DNA of 64,000 nucleotides, taken from Myxococcota bacterium. GTDB lineage: Bacteria > Myxococcota_A > UBA796. The notes beneath the pieces were generated by a model. The model searched no databases. It worked only from the letters and a program-made list of their open reading frames with translations, and was not told the DNA's origin. Below, piece by piece: positions 52,302 to 60,820 of this stretch. The stretch spans positions 35,260 to 99,259 of the forward strand of contig JAQXDW010000032.1 in the NCBI GenBank assembly GCA_029251165.1, in the 5' to 3' direction. The position numbers and the translations under genes were made by a program. Numbering within the stretch: the stretch's first letter is position 1; every line of letters starts with the position of its first letter.

Positions 52302-52693
52302 GGCTGGAGGATGTCCCCCCTGAGGCGCTCGAAGAGCTGGCAGAGGACCTCTCTGATCTTCGGCACGACCTGGGGAAGTACATCACCTTTGAGGTTCGGT
52401 TCCTCGGAGCGGATCCAGAGACGGAGGCGCTGCGTGCTGCGCTGAAGACGGACATTCTTCAGACGCACAAGCGCGGAGATGTGTGCGCGACGGCTTGGCA
52501 GGTCTGGGAGCGCATGCGTCCGACGCAGCTGGCGGATGATGCTGATGTCGTCCGAGTCGAGCAGAGCCTCGCTGCCCTGGCCCGGGTGAACCTCACCGGC
52601 TCGCGGGTTGAGCTGGAGGAGGCCGCTGGGCTCGCGGGAGAGGTCGCGGCCGCGACCCGCTCCCTGTTCAAGAGAGCAGCCTCGCTCCTGTGA
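52298..52693 (+). CDS. Small helical protein, possible HPt-like phosphotransfer domain
   Basis: 131-residue, almost wholly helical protein. Start GTG 52298 is chosen from GGAGG upstream and its GTGA overlap with the previous stop; an earlier GTG would give 139. No named family. The notable piece is DLSDLRHDLGKYITFEVRFL with His23 in RHDLGK. The kinase encoded two genes later has a comparable AIRHEVLKHNT. A His on an amphipathic helix in a small all-helical protein is what an HPt domain would look like, but this is inference from one motif. The rest (TDILQTHKRGDVCATAWQVW) is not recognised. Confidence 0.7.
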   Translation: MRLEDVPPEALEELAEDLSDLRHDLGKYITFEVRFLGADPETEALRAALKTDILQTHKRGDVCATAWQVWERMRPTQLADDADVVRVEQSLAALARVNLTGSRVELEEAAGLAGEVAAATRSLFKRAASLL

Positions 52694-52725
52694 GGCTGAT
52701 GAGGGACGCCTCACTGGAGTGATAG

Positions 52726-54345
52726 ATGGCTGACATCCTTGTGATTGATGATCGCGATCGAACCGCAGACCTCTGCCGACGCATCATGCCGGAGTACACC
52801 TGGCACGGCCCGGCACGGAGCTGGAAAGAGGCCCGACAGATTCTCAAGAAGCTGCGGCGCCAGGTCGAGCTGGTGCTGCTGGATGTCCACTTTGACATCC
52901 CCGATGAGCTGCTCCTCGGCCTCCCCGACAACCCCACCTCCCGAGATCTCTCCCGAGCCCGTCGTAGCCAGGGCGCGCACATCTTGGAGGCACTGCGCAC
53001 GAGCTGGCCGGATCTGCCAGTCATCCTGATGACCGCACGCGGCGGTGTCGGACTGGAGCGGGTCGCGGACCGTCACCAGGCGGAGGAGTACACCTACTTT
53101 CTCCAGGATGAAGATCTCGACGCGCGCTCGCTCAATGCGCAGGTCGCCGGCATCCTCCAGGCGCGCCGTGGGCGTGAGCAGGACGGACCGGTGTACTGGG
53201 GGCGCTCGATGACCATGCGCCGGATTCGCCAGCGGCTCACTGTGCTGGCCCGTGGGCGGCTGCCAGTCATCATGGCTGGCCCCACCGGGACAGGAAAGTC
53301 GCTCATCGCCCGACACTTCATCCACCCTCGCTCGGGACGCAAGGGGCAGTTTGTCTCCATCGATCTGGCGACCATCCCTCAAGAGCTCGTCGCGGCCCAC
53401 CTGTTCGGCTCAGTCCGTGGGGCCTACACCGGCTCGGTTGCAGATCGGAAGGGAGCATTTGAAGAAGCAGACAGCGGCACCTTGTTCCTCGACGAGATCG
53501 GCAACCTCCGCCTGGAGCATCAGAAGATGCTGCTGACGGTCCTTCAGGAGGGAGCGGTCACCCGGCTGGGAGATGTTCGGGAGCGTCGGGTCAACGTCAA
53601 GCTGGTGGTCGCCACGAACGAAGACCTCGGCGAGATGGTGCGCCAGGGAACCTTCCGCGCAGACCTCTACATGCGGCTCAACCCTGCCGCGACTGTTGCC
53701 CTGCCCCCGCTGCGGGACCGCCAGATGGACATCGATCGCCTGCTGACCTCGATGATCCAGCGCGGCATCGAGACTCCCCACCTCGCGGAGCTGCTTGCTG
53801 AGTACTGCGATCAGAACACGATCGGAGAGCTGCCTTCTGGCGGGCGGACCGTGCGCGTGATCACCAGCAGCGACATCCCCCAGCCGGCACCGGGCGTCGT
53901 GCTGATGTACTTCCCCGAGCGGAGCGTTCGGCAGATCCGCAAGCACAGCTGGCCGGGGAACCTTCGAGAGTTTGCGATGACGCTTGAGAACGCCTTGATG
54001 CTCTGTCTCGCTGAGGCGGTCGAGGCGGCCAGCGGAGAGGGGCGAGGTGACCTCATCCAGGTGCGTCCCAAGCTTGTCCGAGATCTCCTCCTGGCAACCG
54101 CTACGGAGGAAGAGATCGATGCGGGCCTGAAGATGGAGCTGCTCATTCGCCCAGGTGAGGGCCTCAACAAGGTCGCTCAGGATGTTGAGCGGCAGTACTT
54201 CACCCGACTCTACCTCCAGGAGCGCGGAGACTTCGCCGCGATGGCCACGATCTTGCTCGGAGACAGCGAGTCTTCGCGGAAGGTGCAGCTGCGGTTCAAC
54301 CAGCTTGGCCTGAAGGTCCGCGAGCTGAAGTCACAGCTGACGTGA
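52726..54345 (+). CDS. Receiver-AAA+ activator with atypical receiver and GAYTGS loop
   Basis: 539-residue regulator related to NtrC-type sigma-54 activators. The receiver (1-150) has VIDDRD and LLLDVHFD around the phosphoacceptor Asp, but also an insertion (about 60-90) and no clear conserved Lys (YTYFLQDED). The AAA+ domain (about 160-430) has Walker A GPTGTGKS, LFGSVRGAYTGS (canonical GAFTGA changed at two positions), [14 protein letters not shown] and a later HSWPGNLREF. About 60 extra residues lie between the sensor and arginine regions. The last 60 residues form a degenerate Fis-type helix-turn-helix (SSRKVQLRFNQLGLKV). Control of sigma-54 promoters is likely but loop changes need testing. 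Confidence 0.85.
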   Translation: MADILVIDDRDRTADLCRRIMPEYTWHGPARSWKEARQILKKLRRQVELVLLDVHFDIPDELLLGLPDNPTSRDLSRARRSQGAHILEALRTSWPDLPVILMTARGGVGLERVADRHQAEEYTYFLQDEDLDARSLNAQVAGILQARRGREQDGPVYWGRSMTMRRIRQRLTVLARGRLPVIMAGPTGTGKSLIARHFIHPRSGRKGQFVSIDLATIPQELVAAHLFGSVRGAYTGSVADRKGAFEEADSGTLFLDEIGNLRLEHQKMLLTVLQEGAVTRLGDVRERRVNVKLVVATNEDLGEMVRQGTFRADLYMRLNPAATVALPPLRDRQMDIDRLLTSMIQRGIETPHLAELLAEYCDQNTIGELPSGGRTVRVITSSDIPQPAPGVVLMYFPERSVRQIRKHSWPGNLREFAMTLENALMLCLAEAVEAASGEGRGDLIQVRPKLVRDLLLATATEEEIDAGLKMELLIRPGEGLNKVAQDVERQYFTRLYLQERGDFAAMATILLGDSESSRKVQLRFNQLGLKVRELKSQLT

Positions 54346-57041
54346 TCGGGCTCGTTCTCCTCCTGACTGCGGCTGCCGATCCCGACGACCTGCTGCCGGT
54401 CAGCGGCTCTACCCGGATGCTGCTCATCGCGGAGGAGTGGGAGACCTCGGGAGACATCAAGAAGGCTGAGCGCGAGTACCGGCGTCTGCTGCGCGCGGAT
54501 CCGACCGACGACGGCGCGGCGCTGGGGCTGGCCCGGGTGCTGGAGAAGCAGGGCAGCATCGCAGAGTCCATCGCGACCTATCGGCTGCGCATCCTCGACT
54601 ACGAGCCGGAGGCTGCTGAGGCGCTCGCGAGGCTGCTGGAGAAGGATTCTCCAGCGGAGGCCGCCTCGCTGTATCGAAAGGCCCGCCAGCTCAATCGTGG
54701 AAAAGACCCCTCTCCATGGCTGCTCGCGGAGGCGCGGTGTCTGTGTCGTGCAGAGGCACTGGAGGACTCAATGGTCGCGCTGCGCAGCTTCCTCAAGAAG
54801 TCTCGCAGCCCGGCTGGTGCAGAGTCTGTCCTGCTCTGCCATGCGCTCTGGCACTACGAAGCAGATGACGAGGACTCTGCCTCTGCCCTGCTCCGCGAGA
54901 TCCTCCTCCTGGAGCCCGAGGGCCTCAACCCGGAGATCCTCGAGGAAGCTCAGGGGAGGCTGGATCGCATCCAGGTCATTGCTCAGGCCCGGCACATGAG
55001 CCATGGAGGCGGACGCGGACTGACGAGCGCCGAGCGGAATCGGATCGATGCCGCCCTGGACTCGGCGCGCGCCGGTCGGCTGGAGGAGGCCACCCGGTCG
55101 CTGCGGCTGGTTGTCGCGGATGCACCGGAGGCGACAGAGGCATGGGCATCGCTGGGGGATGTGCTGAGCGCAGACGAGCGCATCGCGGATGCCGAGCGCG
55201 CGTATGTCATCGCGGTCGCGCTCAGCCCGGAGGACCCCCGCTGGCGCGCACGCCTCGGGCTGCTGCTGGCGGAGGGCTATCGGGGACGCCGCCACGCGGA
55301 GGCCGCTGAGGAGCTTCGTCGTGCCCTTGAGCTGCGACCATCCTGGGGGGAGATCCGGTTCCGACTTGCCGAGGTGCAGGTCGGGCTGCGAGACTTTGAG
55401 GATGCCGCAGGCACGGCGGAGACTTACCTCGCCTCCGATCCAGATGGCGTGCACGCTGCGGAGGCCTCTGCGCTGATCGCCGGGCTTCGTCGGGAGGTGC
55501 CCACTGCTGATGCGCTCCCGGACCCAGCGGACGGCGCTTCAGAGGTCGCACCGGCGATCCTGGAGCGTTTCCACGTGGCGAAGGTCTACTGGAACCAGGG
55601 CAAGAACGATGCCGCGCGCGACGAGCTGAGCACCCTGCTTGGAGAGGCTCCGGAGTGGTACCGCGCCCACAATCTCCAGGCGATGATGGCGGAGACCCCT
55701 GACGATGCGGTCATCGCCTGGGAGAAATCGCTCTCACTGCGCGCCGACCAGCCGCAGATTCGGACCTCTCTGGGGGAGGAGCTGCGGCGCCAGGGAGAGA
55801 CCCGCCGGGGGCTGCGGCTGCTAAGAGAAGCCGCAGATGGTGGCAGCGCCGAGGCCCAGTACCTGCTCGCCGAGAGCGCTTTTCAGGGCGGCGACTTTGA
55901 GACGGCCCGCATCCGACTCGAGGCATTCTTCTTGTCTTCGTATGGGGGGCCGTTCTACGAGCCAGCCCAGGCGCTGCAGGATCAGCTCGCGCGGCGTCGC
56001 CTCCAGCGTCAGCAGGCGCTCGCGGTGGTCTCAGGGCTGCTCGGAGCCATCGTGCTGCTGTGGTGGCTGCGCCGTCGACAGGACCGCACCCTCGATGATC
56101 TCCTCGCCGTAGCCCCGGAGTGCGCCCATGATCTTGCGCGACTGCTCGCGGCCATTCGGCACGAGGTCCTCAAGCACAACACCACCCTGCTCGAAGAGAT
56201 GGCCCATGCCTTCGAGAATGGAGACTACTCTGCGGTCCGCTGGGCGGCGGAGCGTCTCTTTGGAGACGACGAGAGCGAGGGCGTCATCGAGCGGTACACC
56301 ATCTACCGAGCGGGCATCGAGCGGCTGGGGCACAAGCACGGTGTTCGACTGAACCTGCGACGGAGCGATCCGGTCTTTGGCCCCATGAGCCAAGCGATGC
56401 GGCGTCTCTCAGCGCTCCGGCCGAAGCTCCTGCGTCCTGAGCGGGCCCGAGATCTGGCGGGGCCGCTGCTTGCGCTGTCTGAGGCGCTCAATGAGGACGC
56501 CTACCGTGCCCTCGGGCGGCTCATCTCATCGATGGGTACGGTCGACATCGACGCTGCAGTGGTCCGCACGGTCGACGACCGGGTTCGCGACGAGCCGGGC
56601 CTGGCCGAGCAGCCTCTTCCCGAGCTGTCGGTCTCCGGTGAGCCTCTGCCTGCGCGGGTGTTCCGGGGCGATCTCGACGACATCATCGCCAACCTCCTCC
56701 GCAACGCCTACCACGCGCTCATCGATGCACCGCAAGAGCAGCGCCGGGTGATGGTGGCGCTGGAGGAAGACGACGATCCGATCACGGGCCTGGAGCTGGT
56801 GGTGCTGCGGTTCTGTGACACCGCCCCAGGGACGCTGACCGACACCATGATCCAGAGCCGCAGCATCGGGCGCGGGCTCGGGCTCGCTGTGGATCTCATC
56901 ACCCGGCACAATGGCAGCATCACTGTCGAGGACGAGCCGGGTTTTCGCAAGGCGGTGGTCGTTCGGCTCCCCCGTGCAGAAGACGAAGACGCCCCAGCCA
57001 CGGTCTCATCCGCGGTCTGGGTGAGCGAGGAGGAAGACTGA
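54342..57041 (+). CDS. TPR-containing membrane histidine kinase
   Basis: 899-residue protein. A hydrophobic start (MIGLVLLLTAAADPDD) is a signal or anchor. About 20-540 is a long array of TPR units, predicted periplasmic; a membrane helix follows (about 560-580, AVVSGLLGAIVLLWWLRRR). The cytoplasmic end has a possible H-box (AIRHEVLKHNTTLL, His607) and a HATPase domain with N-box DDIIANLLRNAYHAL, FCDTAPG in the G1 place and GRGLGLAV in G2. So it is probably a sensor kinase with TPR input. GTG 54342 overlaps the previous stop. The next gene, a receiver, overlaps its stop. Confidence 0.85.
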   Translation: MIGLVLLLTAAADPDDLLPVSGSTRMLLIAEEWETSGDIKKAEREYRRLLRADPTDDGAALGLARVLEKQGSIAESIATYRLRILDYEPEAAEALARLLEKDSPAEAASLYRKARQLNRGKDPSPWLLAEARCLCRAEALEDSMVALRSFLKKSRSPAGAESVLLCHALWHYEADDEDSASALLREILLLEPEGLNPEILEEAQGRLDRIQVIAQARHMSHGGGRGLTSAERNRIDAALDSARAGRLEEATRSLRLVVADAPEATEAWASLGDVLSADERIADAERAYVIAVALSPEDPRWRARLGLLLAEGYRGRRHAEAAEELRRALELRPSWGEIRFRLAEVQVGLRDFEDAAGTAETYLASDPDGVHAAEASALIAGLRREVPTADALPDPADGASEVAPAILERFHVAKVYWNQGKNDAARDELSTLLGEAPEWYRAHNLQAMMAETPDDAVIAWEKSLSLRADQPQIRTSLGEELRRQGETRRGLRLLREAADGGSAEAQYLLAESAFQGGDFETARIRLEAFFLSSYGGPFYEPAQALQDQLARRRLQRQQALAVVSGLLGAIVLLWWLRRRQDRTLDDLLAVAPECAHDLARLLAAIRHEVLKHNTTLLEEMAHAFENGDYSAVRWAAERLFGDDESEGVIERYTIYRAGIERLGHKHGVRLNLRRSDPVFGPMSQAMRRLSALRPKLLRPERARDLAGPLLALSEALNEDAYRALGRLISSMGTVDIDAAVVRTVDDRVRDEPGLAEQPLPELSVSGEPLPARVFRGDLDDIIANLLRNAYHALIDAPQEQRRVMVALEEDDDPITGLELVVLRFCDTAPGTLTDTMIQSRSIGRGLGLAVDLITRHNGSITVEDEPGFRKAVVVRLPRAEDEDAPATVSSAVWVSEEED

Positions 57042-57490
57042 TGGAGCGTGTATTGGTGGTCGAGGATGGCTTTGAGTACATCCACAACCTCACCCGATTT
57101 CTCGGGAGTGACTTCTCCTTCGAGCGTGCCGGAGATGGCTTCGCGGCCCTGGAGATGCTCTCCGGTGGTTCATTCTCAGCGATCTTTCTGGACATGAAGT
57201 TCGATCGGGCCGAGAAGCTCCTGGGAGACCTCGCGCAGCTCCATCGTCGGTTTGCGGGTGACGAGTCCCGTGCTCGGCGGTTCCTTGAGAACAACCAAGG
57301 CACCTACGTCCTCGCAGCGATTCGGGACGCTGGAGTGAGCCTGCCGATCGTCTTCAGCTATGATTTCGACTCTGAGCCGCGTCGGTTCCGAAATCTCCAT
57401 CGGCGGTATGCGCCGCTGAGCTACCTCACCGACACCGCATCTCCCGCGCAGATGCGCCAGACCTTCCGAGACGCCATCGATGCCCGCTGA
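57041..57490 (+). CDS. Stand-alone atypical receiver protein
   Basis: 149 residues. Receiver-like fold: VLVVEDG (acidic pocket), phosphoacceptor region AIFLDMKFDR, then an insertion of around 30 residues (about 53-85, with LLGDLAQL and SRARRFL), VFSYD (Ser in the conserved Ser/Thr place) and PLSYLTDT where a Lys would be. The same sort of insertion and missing Lys occurs in the receiver of the AAA+ protein two genes before. ATG 57041 overlaps the kinase stop (TGATG). Likely an intermediate or competing phosphate acceptor in the relay. Confidence 0.75.
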   Translation: MERVLVVEDGFEYIHNLTRFLGSDFSFERAGDGFAALEMLSGGSFSAIFLDMKFDRAEKLLGDLAQLHRRFAGDESRARRFLENNQGTYVLAAIRDAGVSLPIVFSYDFDSEPRRFRNLHRRYAPLSYLTDTASPAQMRQTFRDAIDAR

Positions 57491-57983
57491 TCCCCATGAC
57501 CCCTCCAGCGATGTTCGTCGCATCCAGCATGTGCTCTCCCGCATTGAGCGAGATGCGAAGAAGCTGCCGTGGGCGAAGGAGCGCCCGTGGAAGACCGACA
57601 CGCACGTCTGGAGCGAGGACGGACTTCCAGTCATCGATCTTCACGACCTCTCTGTCGGGCTTGGCCGAAAAGTCACCGAGCGTGTCATCAAGCTGACCCT
57701 CGGCACTGGCGCGGTGAGCTTCATCACGGGGCAGGGGAAGAATTCGATCGGGCCATCGCAGCTGAAGGGCGCGGTGTCGTCGATCTTGATGCGGGCCGTC
57801 GACAAGAACGCGGACTGGAACCTCCGGCCAGATGGTCCGGGGCGCTATGTGCTGATCACCGACCCCGACAAGGCACCGCGGATCGCGCAGACCTCTCTGC
57901 CGGTCGGGTTCTGGCTGCTCATCACGGCGTTCCTGGGGGTGCTGCTGTTTGCGGTCCTCAACAACCTGTTCGAGTGGTTCTGA
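57480..57983 (+). CDS. Smr-like domain protein with C-terminal membrane anchor
   Basis: 167 residues. Residues about 45-105 resemble a Smr (small MutS-related) domain: VIDLHDLSVG for the DLH motif and FITGQGKNSIGPSQLKGAVSSIL for the TGxG motif. After a linker that includes a beta hairpin (GRYVLITDP), a single hydrophobic helix (about 140-163, LPVGFWLLITAFLGVLLFAVL) ends just before the C-terminus, so it is a tail anchor with the Smr part in the cytosol. The start overlaps the receiver by 11 bases. Smr domains bind or cut nucleic acid; an anchored version beside a phosphorelay is unusual. Confidence 0.72.
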   Translation: MPADPHDPSSDVRRIQHVLSRIERDAKKLPWAKERPWKTDTHVWSEDGLPVIDLHDLSVGLGRKVTERVIKLTLGTGAVSFITGQGKNSIGPSQLKGAVSSILMRAVDKNADWNLRPDGPGRYVLITDPDKAPRIAQTSLPVGFWLLITAFLGVLLFAVLNNLFEWF

Positions 57984-58011
57984 GGCACCAGGCCGCCGAC
58001 CTGGATGGACG

Positions 58012-59130
58012 CTACGGCAGCAGGTCGACGAGCGCGTCGGCCAAGAGACGGTACTGCTCGATCTCATTGTAGGCTGAGAACGCTGAGATACGGACCAGGG
58101 CGTGCGCCTTCCAGGGCAGCACGAAGCACTCGATGTCCCGTGCCAGCAGTCCGCGGTAGATCCGGTCCGCATCCGCCGCTGGAGCGGGCAGCAGCATCGC
58201 GGCCATCGCGCACCGCATCGCGGGATCGCCAGCCCCATGCTCCAGAGCCAGGCGGCCACAGAGAAGGTCTGCGGCTTGCTGTGCGAGGGCGATGTTTGCG
58301 GTCTCGAATGCGGCCCCGCCCAGGCTTGCGTGGTGCTCCAGCGCTGCGGTGCTGGCCAGCCAGGGCGTCGGGTCATCCGTCCCGCACCAGTCGAACTCTC
58401 GGTGCAGGCCCTCGCCATACCGCAGCGAGATGACCGCTGGGTGTAGCATCTTGTGGTGCTCAGGTGCTGCCCACAGCACCGCCGATCCCTTGGGCGCGCA
58501 GGGCCACTTGTGGAGGTTTCCGACCCAGAAGTCTGCTCCAAGATCTGTGAGCGAGAGCGGGATGTGTCCAGGTGCGTGTGCGCCGTCGATCAGCACGATG
58601 CAGCCCCGCGCGCGCGCCGCGGCCGCGATCTCCGCGACCGGCATCACCAGGGCGGTCATGGAGGTGATGTGGTCGAGCACCAGCAGCCGGGTGTTGTCGG
58701 TGATGGCATCGAGGAGGCGCTGGGTGACGCGACCGGCGTCGTCCAGCGGGAACGGGATCTCGACAACATCTAGGATGGCCCCAGCGCGTCGGGCCGCGTG
58801 CTCCAGGGTGTTGCCGACAGCCTCGTAGCGGTGATCGGTGGTCAGGATGCGGTCGCCTGGACGAAGGCTCAGCGACGAGAGCACCGCGTTGACTCCGGCG
58901 GTCGCGTTGCGAACAAAGACCAGATCGGCGGGCGAGGCGCCGACGAATTCCGCGACGGCCGCACGGGCCACCGCGAGGTTGGCCTCCAGCTCTCGGATGA
59001 GGAACCGGACCGGCTGCGCCTCTAACTTCCGACGCCACTCCGACTGGGCATCCAGAACCGGCTGGGGACAGGCACCGAACGAGCCATGGTTGAGGAAGGT
59101 GATGCTGGGCTCGAGCAGGAAGGTGCTCAT
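58012..59130 (-). CDS. Class V aminotransferase-like PLP enzyme (isopenicillin N epimerase-like)
   Basis: 372-residue fold-type I PLP enzyme. It begins with FLNHGSFGACPQPV, typical of the isopenicillin N epimerase/cysteine-desulfurase-like group, then FVRNATAGVNAVL, the PLP-binding Asp-Gly-Ala-His (LIDGAHAPGH) and the lysine region FWVGNLHKWPCAPKGSAVL. Actual epimerase activity is not implied; the group includes epimerases, desulfurases and lyases. ATG 59130 overlaps the preceding stop (TGATG), so it is co-translated with the DTW-domain gene. Ends 28 bases from the convergent Smr-like gene. Confidence 0.88.
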   Translation of the reverse strand: MSTFLLEPSITFLNHGSFGACPQPVLDAQSEWRRKLEAQPVRFLIRELEANLAVARAAVAEFVGASPADLVFVRNATAGVNAVLSSLSLRPGDRILTTDHRYEAVGNTLEHAARRAGAILDVVEIPFPLDDAGRVTQRLLDAITDNTRLLVLDHITSMTALVMPVAEIAAAARARGCIVLIDGAHAPGHIPLSLTDLGADFWVGNLHKWPCAPKGSAVLWAAPEHHKMLHPAVISLRYGEGLHREFDWCGTDDPTPWLASTAALEHHASLGGAAFETANIALAQQAADLLCGRLALEHGAGDPAMRCAMAAMLLPAPAADADRIYRGLLARDIECFVLPWKAHALVRISAFSAYNEIEQYRLLADALVDLLP

Positions 59131-59726
59131 CAAGACTCCTCATAGATGAAGCCGCGCTGCTTGCGGACGTTCTCCACCATTGCATCGAACAGGACATCGA
59201 GCGGGGCTGCGCGCTGAGGCCCCTCTAAGATCTCGACCGCACGGGCGATGGCCTCGATGGTTGCCATGCCTCCGGGATGGGGAGGCTTTCGGGTGCGTCG
59301 GGGCGGCGTCGTGGCGGGCTGGGGCGTGAGGCGGGGGAGGGACGCGAGCACTGGGATGCGGTTGGCGATGCGTCGTGCCTGTCGCCAGGTTCCGTCGAGC
59401 ACGACCACACACTCCGGCGCCGGATCGACCCCGGGGCGCGCATTGGGGTGCTCACCGTCTGCCGGAAACAGCAGCCACGAGCTTGCCGGGATGACGCTGG
59501 GATCGAAGTCAACATCCATCGAGCCGTAGTCGTGGATCGTCATCGACGGCATGGCGAGGGCCGCGAGCCGAGCGGTGTTGGTGGTCCGAAAGGCTTCCTT
59601 GTAGTGTCGGATGACGAGGAAGCTGACCGTGGTCTGGACCTCCTCGACGACAGCGCAGAGACAGAGATGAGGCTGCATGAAGCAGCGGTGGCACCGTCCG
59701 GGACGACGCGCGTTGATCAGCGGCAT
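59130..59726 (-). CDS. DTW-domain tRNA-uridine aminocarboxypropyltransferase-like protein
   Basis: 198 residues. The DTW family (TapT/TuaA) adds the 3-amino-3-carboxypropyl group to uridine in tRNA from S-adenosylmethionine. N-terminal zinc-type cysteines are CHRCFMQPHLCLC; the signature DxTW is LDGTWRQARR. Start is taken as ATG 59726, before the cysteine knuckle; ATG 59786 is possible. Neither has a clear ribosome site. Pairs with the PLP enzyme by overlap. Confidence 0.85.
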   Translation of the reverse strand: MPLINARRPGRCHRCFMQPHLCLCAVVEEVQTTVSFLVIRHYKEAFRTTNTARLAALAMPSMTIHDYGSMDVDFDPSVIPASSWLLFPADGEHPNARPGVDPAPECVVVLDGTWRQARRIANRIPVLASLPRLTPQPATTPPRRTRKPPHPGGMATIEAIARAVEILEGPQRAAPLDVLFDAMVENVRKQRGFIYEES

Positions 59727-59932
59727 GCCCGGGGGGGTATCGCATTCACCGGAGGCGTGAGGGGCTGGGCCGTGCGAGCCTGGCATGATGGTGCCCCCCG
59801 GGGGCTTCGGCCCGGTCCTTGCGACAGGACACCGCCGGGTGCCCTGTTGGGAGCCGTCAGATCTCAGAGGCTGGCGGTGATTCCATGGGAGTTCTGCGCC
59901 CCTGCCGAGAGACAGGGGTATTCTCGGGACCG

Positions 59933-60820
59933 ATGACGCGCTCTCTTCGAAGCCTGCTCAAGCCGCTCCTCGGGCTGTCCACCGCTCTGCTCCTCCTGGT
60001 GGGAGTGGAGGCTGTGCTGTGGCTGCTGGGGATCCCGTCTGGCGGGCTGTATACCGGCGACCCGAAGTCCGTCTGGTGGCTGCGCCCGGACATAGACACC
60101 ACCCAGCGCCTCGTCGAGGAAGATCTCACCTTCTCGATCCAGACCAACGGGCTCGGTCTCCGGGGACCGCTCCCGCCGGATGAAGGGCCATGGACGCTCG
60201 CGCTGGGCTGCTCGACGACGTTCGGCTGGGGGGTCGAGGCGGGGGAGGCGTGGCCGGCGGTGCTCTCCGCGCTGACCGGGCAGGCGGTGGTCAATGGCGG
60301 CACACCTGGCTGGTCGACTCACCAGGCGGTGCTCGGGGCGCAGCGATGGCTCGATCACGGGCCCGATCGAGTTGTGCTCGGCTACCTGGTCCGAGATGCA
60401 CAGCGCACCATGCTCTCCGACGCCGATGCTGCCCCGACGCCATGGCTGCTGCGCACCCACATCGGCCAGCTGCTGGCCGCCCGCCTCAAGCCCGCGACCA
60501 CGTCTCTGCCGCGCGCGACCGCGACCCTGCCGGCTGTGCGGGTCTCCCCGGAGGCATACCGGGCAAACCTGTCGCGGCTCGTCGAGATGAGCGGCGATGC
60601 AGAGGTGATCTTGCTGGCATTTCCGCACCAGGAGGCGCGACTCGATCGGTGGGCGGAGGTGATGGCGGAGCAGTCACTGCCGCTGCTTGCCCCGCAGCTT
60701 GGGGCCGAGTCGTTCTTCGACTCCGATCCCATCCACCTTAATTCTGTGGGGCACCGCCGCCTTGCGGAGCAGCTCGCAGCAGACCCTCGGCTTCAATCCA
60801 CGCCGCCACTGCGTCGGTGA
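59933..60820 (+). CDS. Membrane-anchored SGNH-hydrolase-like protein
   Basis: 295 residues with an N-terminal signal anchor (MTRSLRSLLKPLLG and a hydrophobic stretch to about 37). SGNH/GDSL landmarks: ALGCSTTFGWGVE (nucleophile Ser in the GDS place), NGGTPGWSTHQ, and FFDSDPIHLNSVGHRRLAEQLA with the Asp-His pair. These hydrolases often remove acetyl groups from polysaccharides. The last 83 bases overlap the next gene, which is on the other strand. ATG 59933 begins the anchor. Confidence 0.8.
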   Translation: MTRSLRSLLKPLLGLSTALLLLVGVEAVLWLLGIPSGGLYTGDPKSVWWLRPDIDTTQRLVEEDLTFSIQTNGLGLRGPLPPDEGPWTLALGCSTTFGWGVEAGEAWPAVLSALTGQAVVNGGTPGWSTHQAVLGAQRWLDHGPDRVVLGYLVRDAQRTMLSDADAAPTPWLLRTHIGQLLAARLKPATTSLPRATATLPAVRVSPEAYRANLSRLVEMSGDAEVILLAFPHQEARLDRWAEVMAEQSLPLLAPQLGAESFFDSDPIHLNSVGHRRLAEQLAADPRLQSTPPLRR

